A stretch of 14,145 bases of DNA from Lachnospiraceae bacterium. GTDB lineage: Bacteria; Bacillota_A; Clostridia; Lachnospirales; Lachnospiraceae. Shown here one piece after another: positions 8,485 through 14,145 of the stretch (position 1 is the first letter of the stretch; the number at the start of each line of letters is the position of its first letter). Location: NCBI GenBank assembly GCA_024691045.1, contig JAILOC010000073.1, forward strand, positions 1 to 14,145, given 5' to 3'. The notes under the pieces are model-generated. The model saw nothing but the letters and a program-made list of their open reading frames with translations, did not search any database and was not told the origin of the DNA. The position numbers and the translations under genes were made by a program.

Positions 8485-9076
8485 ATTCCGCTTTCTCCGT
8501 TTTTTCGATGACGGGTATATCCCATCCCAGTTCACGCAGCTTATCAAGAACGGTTTCCATTACCCTGTCCCTTGTAATGCTGCCCGTATCCACAATAATA
8601 TCAGCACATCTTTCGTATGCGGGTCCTCTTTTGGCTATCAGCTCCCTGATCCTGGAAAGAGGATCATCGCATTGAAGGAGGGGTCTTGTGGTATCGCCTT
8701 TAAGCCTTTCGTAGACCTCCTCTGCCGTGATGCGGAGGTAACAGACCGTTCCGCACTTTTTGATGATCGGCTGGTTCTCCATAAGGACCGGAGTGCCGCC
8801 TCCGAGGGAATAGATCCTTCCGATGCGGTCATCCCTTATTTCCCTGAGGACCTCCGTCTCCATCTGCCGAAACGCACGCTCCCCTTTGACCCTGAAGATC
8901 TCGGAGATGCTCATGCCCTCTTTTTCCTCGATCATCCTGTCGGTATCGTGGAAAGCACGCCTGAGCTTGTACGAAAGCCCCCTGCCTATGGAGGTCTTTC
9001 CGCTGCCCATGAATCCGATCAGGATAAGATGCGGTCCCTTCTCATATTCACTGTTTTTCCTGTGTTTTTTATACAT
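8450..9076 (-). CDS. aroK: Shikimate kinase
   Basis: This enzyme phosphorylates shikimate at the 3-hydroxyl using ATP (fifth step of the pathway, cytosolic). Walker A GFMGSGKTS is at 21-29. The shikimate-binding Asp lies in AFHDTDRMIEE (44-46), Arg 70 in ERAFRQMETEVL, the glycine loop SLGGGTP at 90-96, and the lid arginine in TTRPLL (Arg 131). At 208 residues it is longer than the usual 165-175. The extra C-terminal part (about 185-208, rich in Glu, Lys and Asp) overlaps the aroQ start region and may be a by-product of that overlap. The ATG overlaps the last 8 bases of aroE, and only a weak GAGG is seen upstream, so translation is probably coupled to aroE. Confidence 0.95.
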   Translation of the reverse strand: MYKKHRKNSEYEKGPHLILIGFMGSGKTSIGRGLSYKLRRAFHDTDRMIEEKEGMSISEIFRVKGERAFRQMETEVLREIRDDRIGRIYSLGGGTPVLMENQPIIKKCGTVCYLRITAEEVYERLKGDTTRPLLQCDDPLSRIRELIAKRGPAYERCADIIVDTGSITRDRVMETVLDKLRELGWDIPVIEKTEKAEYEDTCDQRTES

Positions 9077-9935
9077 CTGTCAAAACTTTTTCGTAAACCT
9101 CTTTTGCGAGGTCGTCGGATATGTTTATTCCGGTCCAGTATTCAAATGCGATGATGCCCTGATAAAGAAGCATCTTGGAACCGTTATATGCCCTCGCTCC
9201 GGCCTTTTCGCAAAGCTGCATAAAGCGGGTGGTCCTGGGGTTAAAGATAAGATCGTATCCGACCTTGACCCTTTCATAGAAAGCGGGATCTTCTATGACG
9301 GCCTTTTCGGTATCGGGGTACATTCCGACACTGGTCGCCTGGATCACGATGAATTTCCTGTCATCGGGAAGTCTGCCGTAATCCCCGATAGAAAGCGGTC
9401 TTGCGAAATTCCTTCCGCATATCCCGTTTACGCTTCCCGCCAGTTCCTCCGCACGGTCGGTATTGCGGTTTACGATGGTCACGCTCGCTGCGCCTTTCTC
9501 TTCAAGGAGCATTACAACCGCCCTTGCTACACCGCCCGCACCGAGCACGATGATATCCTCACCTTTGATGTCAACGCCGTCGCTTTCAAACGCCCTCATA
9601 AGTCCCGGCATATCGGTGTTGTAGCCCTTGTAGCCGTTCTCACATCTTACGAGAGTGTTTACGGAGCCGATCTTCTTTGCCAGCGGATCTATATCGCAGA
9701 GAAAAGGAATGACCTCCTGCTTGTAGGGAACGGTTACGTTCATTCCGAATATCCCGAGTGCAAACGCTCCCTTTACGGCATCTTCCAGGCTTCCTTCCGG
9801 AACGGGAAAGGCTCCGTATGCAAGATCGAAGCCCGTCTTTTCTGCGAGCAGGTTATGCATTGCGGGTGACTTGGTATGACCCACGGGATTTCCGATGAGT
9901 CCGCAGAGTTTGGTTGTTCCGCTTATATCCTTCAT
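9069..9935 (-). CDS. aroE: Shikimate dehydrogenase (NADP+)
   Basis: AroE reduces 3-dehydroshikimate to shikimate with NADPH. The 288-residue length is normal. The substrate domain shows LIGNPVGHTKSPAMHN (13-28), NVTVPYKQ with catalytic Lys 72, and NTDMPG with Asp 108. The NADP domain has the glycine loop GAGGVARA at 132-139 and NRNTDRAEEL after the second strand, where the arginine fits NADP preference. The C-terminal region has YNGSKMLLYQGIIAFEYWTG, including the glutamine (LLYQG) that contacts substrate. The usual S-x-S of the substrate loop is T-K-S here. The start lies one base after the yqeG stop, with GGAAG nearby, so it is within the same operon. Confidence 0.96.
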   Translation of the reverse strand: MKDISGTTKLCGLIGNPVGHTKSPAMHNLLAEKTGFDLAYGAFPVPEGSLEDAVKGAFALGIFGMNVTVPYKQEVIPFLCDIDPLAKKIGSVNTLVRCENGYKGYNTDMPGLMRAFESDGVDIKGEDIIVLGAGGVARAVVMLLEEKGAASVTIVNRNTDRAEELAGSVNGICGRNFARPLSIGDYGRLPDDRKFIVIQATSVGMYPDTEKAVIEDPAFYERVKVGYDLIFNPRTTRFMQLCEKAGARAYNGSKMLLYQGIIAFEYWTGINISDDLAKEVYEKVLTDV

Positions 9936-9936
9936 T

Positions 9937-10458
9937 TTACTTCCGGTCTTTCTTAGAATCGTTTCTTAGTTTTCTGTGATAAGCCCTGAGTATGAACCAC
10001 TCAAGTCTTCTTTTAAGTATGATCTGGATCTCTTCCCTGGGGTCGATGGGTTTCGTGAGTACCGTGTCGATCCCCGCGCGGTTTGCCCCCCACACATCGG
10101 TGAAGATCTGGTCTCCGACAAAAAGCGTTGTCTCGGGCGTCGTACCCATCAGCTCCATCGCTTTTACGTATCCCTTCAGGGATGGCTTGCCCGCTTTGTA
10201 AACATAGAGCGAACCTACCTTGTCTGCAAAGGGCTTGACCCTGGGCTCTTTGTTATTCGAAAGGAGAACGGTCTTAAAGCCGATGTACCTGAGCTTTTCG
10301 AAAAGCTCTATGCTCCTTTGGTCCGCGGGTGCTCCGTGCATGACAAGCGTGTTGTCTATGTCGTAAATAATGCCTCTTTTCCCCATGGCGAAGTAACTTT
10401 CGTAGGGAATCGCAAAGGCGGATGCTGTCTCGGTTGTCGGATAAAGATTATTACTCAT
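9937..10458 (-). CDS. yqeG: HAD-superfamily phosphatase, YqeG family
   Basis: This 173-residue protein belongs to the YqeG / GEP4-like HAD phosphatases. Homologues in yeast and some bacteria dephosphorylate phosphatidylglycerophosphate, but the substrate here is not proven. HAD motif I is GIIYDIDNTL with nucleophile Asp 33 and acid Asp 35. Motif II is TVLLSNN (Ser 68). Motif III is the lysine in YKAGKPS, and motif IV is FVGDQIFTDVWGANRAG. The C-terminus is basic and could touch membranes. No good Shine-Dalgarno precedes the ATG at 10458, and the predicted leader would be very short, yet the N-terminal LYP...YESYFAMGKRG stretch matches the family, so this start is kept. It heads the aro operon; yqeG near aroE is known in Bacillus. 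Confidence 0.9.
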   Translation of the reverse strand: MSNNLYPTTETASAFAIPYESYFAMGKRGIIYDIDNTLVMHGAPADQRSIELFEKLRYIGFKTVLLSNNKEPRVKPFADKVGSLYVYKAGKPSLKGYVKAMELMGTTPETTLFVGDQIFTDVWGANRAGIDTVLTKPIDPREEIQIILKRRLEWFILRAYHRKLRNDSKKDRK

Positions 10459-10511
10459 ATTTTCAAAGTGATATAATATCCGTATATCGATCAGAATATG
10501 GGGACGAACCT
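10459..10511. promoter_or_regulatory. Divergent promoter region, yqeG operon / 130-residue membrane protein
   Basis: These 53 bases must hold the start signals for both directions. On the plus strand TATAAT (10472-10477) is preceded by TGA, an extended -10 box, with only a poor -35 at the right distance. The same bases form a near-palindrome (GATATAATATC, 10470-10480), so the minus strand reads TATTAT as a possible -10 for yqeG. The two -10 boxes overlap, so the two polymerases would exclude each other. Confidence 0.55.
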
Positions 10512-10904
10512 ATGGAAAAAAGATTACTCGATTACATGGCATACCTTAAAGCCGTTTCCGAAAAAGCGGAAAAGAATGAATTTTCTCCCGAAGAGCTTGA
10601 AGTCCTAAGACAGCAGGCTTCTCTCCAGATAGCATTCTTTCAGCACGAAAGACTCATCCATCTGATCGTTACGATGACCTTTGCACTGATGACGATGATC
10701 ACACTTGCGGGAATATGCATCACGGGTTATCTTCCGCTCACCGCTCTGATGGTGCTTCTTCTCGTTCTGCTTGTTCCGTATATCAGACACTATTACATCC
10801 TCGAAAACGGAACGCAGACTCTCTACAGATATTATGACTCGCTCGAAAAAGATCGCACTCCCGTAAAGGCGGGAACATTCACGCAAAGGCCGAAGAAAAG
10901 CTGA
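10512..10904 (+). CDS. Small two-pass membrane protein, function unknown
   Basis: I do not recognise this 130-residue protein. It has a charged helical N-terminus (residues 1-48, with a likely amphipathic stretch EELEVLRQQASLQIAFFQ), then two membrane segments at about 49-71 and 74-93 joined by a tight turn (TGYLPLT). A charged C-terminal tail (94-130) ends in KK and Ser. Positive residues flank the membrane pair, suggesting both ends are cytoplasmic. The ATG at 10512 is used because GGGGA lies 7 bases upstream and the extended -10 promoter at 10469-10477 would not transcribe the longer in-frame start at 10422. It is the only plus-strand gene here. It is divergent from yqeG and convergent with mgtE, with no clear terminator. 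Confidence 0.75.
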   Translation: MEKRLLDYMAYLKAVSEKAEKNEFSPEELEVLRQQASLQIAFFQHERLIHLIVTMTFALMTMITLAGICITGYLPLTALMVLLLVLLVPYIRHYYILENGTQTLYRYYDSLEKDRTPVKAGTFTQRPKKS

Positions 10905-10908
10905 CGCC

Positions 10909-12318
10909 TTACAGGTGGAATATCTGTATCAGCATTACATAGCAGAGACCGTAATACAGAGCCACTCCGAGTATATCATTAAGTGTTGAGATAAAGGGAC
11001 CCGATGCTGCGGCAGGGTCCACTTTTATTTTGTTGAAAAATAAGGGGATGATCGTTCCGGTTATCGAAGCGACGAGCATTGCGATAAGCATTGCAAAGCC
11101 CACGCACATCGATACGGTAACAGCATAATTCCATGCACCGCCCTTGGCAAAATGTATATAGAAGCCCACGACCAGAACGGATATTACTCCGAGGATCAGT
11201 CCGTTTCCGAGTCCGACCTTCATCTCCTTCAGTACAAGCTTGACCTTGTCGCCTGCGGAAAGCTCTTCGTCCGCAATGACTCTTATGGTGACAGCGAGCG
11301 ACTGTGTGCCGACATTTCCCGACATCGAAAGAATCAGTGACTGGAATGCGATGACAACGGGGATCGCTGCAATGACTCCCTCGAATGCACCTACAAGTGT
11401 CGATGTGAGCATTCCGAGAAGGAGCAGTGCGATGAGCCAGGGGATACGCTTTTTGATGGAAGCCGATGTTTTCTCATCCAGATCTTCCTCTTCGGTAAGA
11501 CCTGCCAGCTTTGCGTAGTCATCTCCCATTTCGTCATCGACAGCCTCTACGATGTCCTGCGATGTGATTACGCCGAGTATGTGGCCTTCTTCATTTAATA
11601 CTGGGATCGAGTCCTCCGCATAGCTCTTGATCCTTTCGATACATTCGGATACTATCTCGTGATCCGTAAGGTAAGGATAAGAGGTGATTATCAGTGATGC
11701 CAGGTCCGCGGTTTCTCTTGCGACTATCAGGTCCTTCAGATCTATCGCACCGTAGAATGCATCATTCTCATCGGTGACATAGATCGTCATGATGTTGTCG
11801 TTCTCACCGGCCTGCTTGACCAGTTCCCTCATCGCCGACTTGATATCGATATTGTTCCTTATGACCACGTAGTTGGTGGTCATGCGGCTACCGATCTCAT
11901 CCTCGTCGTAGGACTGGATCATTCGGATCTCTTCTCCGGTCTCCTTTTCCATATGTTCGACTATGTTTTCTGCCGTTTCGTCGTCCATATTTTCGAGAAT
12001 GTCTACCGCATCGTCCGTATCCATGTTCTCGAGGAACTTAGCGGCACGGTCAACGGGCAGTTCGGAAAGGAATTCGTGTGAGTCCTCTACATAAGCAAGT
12101 ATCTCGGAGAATCTCTCTTCACCAAGGAGTTCGAATACGTGCTTGATCTCATCTCTTTCGAGTTCTTCGATCGCACCCGCGATATCGTTGTCGTGATAAT
12201 CGGAAAGTTTCTCGGCAACCTCCGCGTCAGGAAGGCCGCTGTGTAACAGTTCGAGTATTTCCTGTTCGTAATCCCTGTCATCGGATGAAGTGCTTACCGT
12301 TATTTCTTTTTCATCCAT
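10909..12318 (-). CDS. mgtE: Magnesium transporter MgtE
   Basis: MgtE is a homodimeric Mg2+ channel gated by cytosolic Mg2+. The 469 residues follow the family order: an acidic helical N domain (about 20-145, with repeated DxxDAVDILENMDDE-type helices), two CBS domains (about 145-205 and 210-262), an acidic connecting helix (EMGDDYAKLAGLTEEED), and the membrane domain (about 290-469) with five hydrophobic segments. The membrane signature SGNVGTQS is at 333-340. DPAAASGPFISTLNDILG at 434-451 supplies the pore aspartate (Asp 434). The start is fixed by AAGGAGG seven bases upstream. A carB terminator ends two bases before that Shine-Dalgarno, so mgtE must rely on read-through or on a promoter overlapping the hairpin. 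Its 3' end is 4 bases from the convergent membrane protein gene. Confidence 0.96.
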   Translation of the reverse strand: MDEKEITVSTSSDDRDYEQEILELLHSGLPDAEVAEKLSDYHDNDIAGAIEELERDEIKHVFELLGEERFSEILAYVEDSHEFLSELPVDRAAKFLENMDTDDAVDILENMDDETAENIVEHMEKETGEEIRMIQSYDEDEIGSRMTTNYVVIRNNIDIKSAMRELVKQAGENDNIMTIYVTDENDAFYGAIDLKDLIVARETADLASLIITSYPYLTDHEIVSECIERIKSYAEDSIPVLNEEGHILGVITSQDIVEAVDDEMGDDYAKLAGLTEEEDLDEKTSASIKKRIPWLIALLLLGMLTSTLVGAFEGVIAAIPVVIAFQSLILSMSGNVGTQSLAVTIRVIADEELSAGDKVKLVLKEMKVGLGNGLILGVISVLVVGFYIHFAKGGAWNYAVTVSMCVGFAMLIAMLVASITGTIIPLFFNKIKVDPAAASGPFISTLNDILGVALYYGLCYVMLIQIFHL

Positions 12319-12332
12319 AATGCAGCCTCCTT

Positions 12333-12369
12333 AAAAAAATACCGGTGCCTTTTTACGAGACACCGGTAC
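12333..12369 (-). terminator. Terminator between carB and mgtE, touching the mgtE RBS
   Basis: TACCGGTG (12340-12347 on the plus strand) pairs with CACCGGTA (12361-12368), extendable by two inner pairs, one of them G-U. It is followed on the minus strand by seven T (12333-12339). The next bases are AAGGAGG, the mgtE Shine-Dalgarno. It begins 40 bases after the carB stop. As the only sequence between the two genes it may act as a simple terminator or as an attenuator in the mgtE leader. Confidence 0.85.
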
Positions 12370-12408
12370 ATATTATCGGTACGATCTATTGCATCTCATT
12401 CGCTATGA

Positions 12409-14145
12409 TTATTTGATCATTGCATGATATTCCTGGAGTGAACGTACGGGAACACCTTCTCCCGAAAGCTCTGCCTTGATGCCCTCTGCGGTTGCTCTTG
12501 CTCCCGCGATGGTGGTGATGTAAGGAACGTGATGCTTGATCGCGTTCTGACGGATGTAGGAATCGCTTACATCATCCTTCTTGGTGCTGGGAGTATCAAC
12601 GATCAGGTCGATCTGTCCGTTCTTGATGGCATCAACGATATTGGGACGTCCCTCGAAAATCTTGTTGATACGCTCTGCCTTGATACCTGCTTCAACGATC
12701 TTCTCATAGGTGGAGCCGGTTGCGAGGATCTTGAATCCGTCATCTGCGAAGCTCTGTGCGATGGGAAGCAGATAAGGCTTGTCGTCATGGTTAACGCTGA
12801 TAAGTACGGTTCCGGAAAGAGGAAGCTCAGTCTTGGTTGCTTCTTCTGCTTTGTAGAATGCTTTTCCTACGCTTTCGGAAATTCCGAGAACCTCACCGGT
12901 GGATCTCATCTCGGGTCCGAGGAGAGGATCAACCTCAGGGAACATGTTGAAGGGGAATACCGCTTCCTTGACACCGTAGTAAGGAATGGTTCTGTCCTTA
13001 AGCCCGGGTACGGGTGAAGGATCGCCTGTGATCGAGCTCATCATGATCTGGGTTGCGAGCCTTACCATGTTGATGTCACATACCTTGGAAACAAGGGGTA
13101 CGGTACGTGATGCTCTGGGATTGGCTTCAAGTACATATACAACATCATCCTCGATCGCATACTGCATGTTCATAAGTCCTACGACATGCATCTCCTTGGC
13201 GATCTTTCTGGTGTATTCCTTGATGGTTGCAACCTGCTTTTCGGTAAGGTGCTTGGAAGGAAGGATACATGCGGAGTCTCCTGAGTGGATACCCGCAAGC
13301 TCGATGTGCTCCATAACAGCGGGAACGAATACATTCTCGCCGTCGCTGATCGCGTCTGCCTCACACTCGGTTGCATTGTGAAGGAATCTGTCGATAAGGA
13401 TGGGTCTGTCGGGAGTAACACCTACTGCCTCTGCCATGTAGACATCCATCTGCTCATCGTCATGGACAACTTCCATTCCTCTTCCGCCGAGGACATAGGA
13501 AGGACGTACCATTACGGGATATCCGATACGGTGTGCGATCTCCTTAGCTCCCTCGACATCCGAAGCCATTCCGGATTCTGCCATGGGGATCTCAAGTCTG
13601 TCCATCATATCACGGAACAGATCTCTGTCTTCCGCCATATCAATGGTCTCGGGTGTTGTTCCGAGGATATTTACGCCGTACTTCTTGAGGTCGGCCGCAA
13701 GATTGAGAGGAGTCTGTCCTCCGAACTGGGCGATGACACCGACGGGCTTCTCTTTCCGATAGATGCTGAGAACATCCTCAAGGGTGAGAGGCTCGAAATA
13801 AAGCTTATCTGAAGTATCGTAGTCGGTAGAAACGGTCTCGGGGTTACAGTTGACGATAACTGTCTCATATCCGAGCTTCTTGAGTGCGAATGCGGCATGT
13901 ACGCAGCAATAGTCGAACTCAATACCCTGGCCGATACGGTTGGGACCGCCGCCGAGGATCATGACCTTCTTGGAATTATCGGAAGCTACGCTCTTATCTT
14001 CAATATTGTAGCTTGAGTAATAATATGCGCTGTCCTTGGTTCCGCTTACGTGAACGCCCTCCCATCCTTCAACCACGCCTGCTGCCTCACGTGCGTTTCT
14101 GATCGCCTCCTCGGATACTTCGCAGATCTGCGCGAGGTACTTATC
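12409..14145 (-). CDS. carB: Carbamoyl-phosphate synthase large subunit, C-terminal half (partial)
   Basis: 578 residues before the stop are visible out of roughly 1,070; the frame is open to the right edge, so the start lies outside the window. CarB uses ammonia from glutamine and two ATP to make carbamoyl phosphate for pyrimidine and arginine synthesis. Visible parts are the end of the oligomerisation domain, then the second synthetase unit starting at VMILGGGPNRIGQG (13928-13969), with VNCNPETVSTDYDTSD and IAQFGGQTPLNLA. The ATP-grasp motif RPSYVLGGRGMEVV (near 13475-13515) and EANPRASRTVPLVSK (near 13090-13135) follow. The C-terminal MGS-type allosteric domain covers about 12420-12830 (LISVNHDDK, LATGSTYEKI, LIVDTPS). 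The linker VHVSGTKDSAYYYSSYN differs from the VDTCAAEF-type sequence of the E. coli enzyme. A terminator follows the stop. Confidence 0.96.
   Translation of the reverse strand, partial: DKYLAQICEVSEEAIRNAREAAGVVEGWEGVHVSGTKDSAYYYSSYNIEDKSVASDNSKKVMILGGGPNRIGQGIEFDYCCVHAAFALKKLGYETVIVNCNPETVSTDYDTSDKLYFEPLTLEDVLSIYRKEKPVGVIAQFGGQTPLNLAADLKKYGVNILGTTPETIDMAEDRDLFRDMMDRLEIPMAESGMASDVEGAKEIAHRIGYPVMVRPSYVLGGRGMEVVHDDEQMDVYMAEAVGVTPDRPILIDRFLHNATECEADAISDGENVFVPAVMEHIELAGIHSGDSACILPSKHLTEKQVATIKEYTRKIAKEMHVVGLMNMQYAIEDDVVYVLEANPRASRTVPLVSKVCDINMVRLATQIMMSSITGDPSPVPGLKDRTIPYYGVKEAVFPFNMFPEVDPLLGPEMRSTGEVLGISESVGKAFYKAEEATKTELPLSGTVLISVNHDDKPYLLPIAQSFADDGFKILATGSTYEKIVEAGIKAERINKIFEGRPNIVDAIKNGQIDLIVDTPSTKKDDVSDSYIRQNAIKHHVPYITTIAGARATAEGIKAELSGEGVPVRSLQEYHAMIK

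Noticed and set aside
8485..8547. 21-residue N-terminal extension of AroQ
   Set aside because: Type II dehydroquinases begin at the MKILVINGPN motif, and the extension lies wholly inside aroK in another frame.
8823..9869. Long plus-strand open frame (348 codons) across aroE and aroK
   Set aside because: It is antisense to two genes whose catalytic motifs are clear, has no recognisable domain and no ribosome binding site, and looks like a codon-usage shadow.
10886..10910. Possible terminator between the 130-residue membrane protein and mgtE
   Set aside because: Only a 5-bp stem (AAGGC/GCCTT) with a 15-base loop and no T run on either strand.
12319..12408. M-box magnesium riboswitch ahead of mgtE
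   Set aside because: The interval is 90 bases, shorter than an M-box, and holds only the terminator hairpin.

Overview
The window reads as chromosomal DNA of a Gram-positive anaerobe of the class Clostridia, most likely family Lachnospiraceae. The reasons are strong AGGAGG-type ribosome binding sites, a family-I glutamate dehydrogenase, the yqeG-aroE-aroK-aroQ-efp gene order, a tRNA-Arg without an encoded CCA, and a protein I recognise as DUF5688-like, a family I associate with Lachnospiraceae. No taxonomic search was possible. Nearly everything lies on the minus strand, so transcription runs from high to low coordinates. Only one small membrane-protein gene is on the plus strand. I see no mobile element, phage gene or CRISPR array.

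Layout from right to left. The C-terminal half of carB (carbamoyl-phosphate synthase large subunit) enters from the right edge and ends in a hairpin terminator whose T run almost touches the ribosome binding site of mgtE (magnesium transporter). A 130-residue plus-strand membrane protein of unknown function meets mgtE tail to tail with 4 bases between. It also shares a 53-base divergent promoter region with a tight minus-strand operon. That operon is yqeG (HAD phosphatase), aroE, aroK and aroQ (three shikimate-pathway enzymes, with genes touching or overlapping) and efp (elongation factor P, which also has its own candidate promoter). After efp come a highly structured intercistronic region and a DUF5688-like gene. 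A tRNA-Arg(CCG) gene with a clear promoter follows, and 12 bases after it starts a membrane-anchored protein with two SH3-type domains. gdhA follows with its own promoter and terminator. At the left edge is a two-gene ABC exporter operon, with the second gene cut by the window edge. Its promoter has a 19-base spacer, as in MerR-regulated promoters.

How the genes fit together. The central operon supplies three shikimate-pathway enzymes. gdhA fixes ammonium into glutamate, and carB feeds pyrimidine and arginine synthesis. The two ABC half-transporters probably form a heterodimeric exporter. Most of this is ordinary housekeeping, and I found no convincing new multi-gene system. The observations most worth checking concern gene expression: an RNA element between efp and the DUF5688-like gene that could hide the latter's ribosome binding site, the tRNA-mRNA transcript, and the MerR-like exporter promoter.
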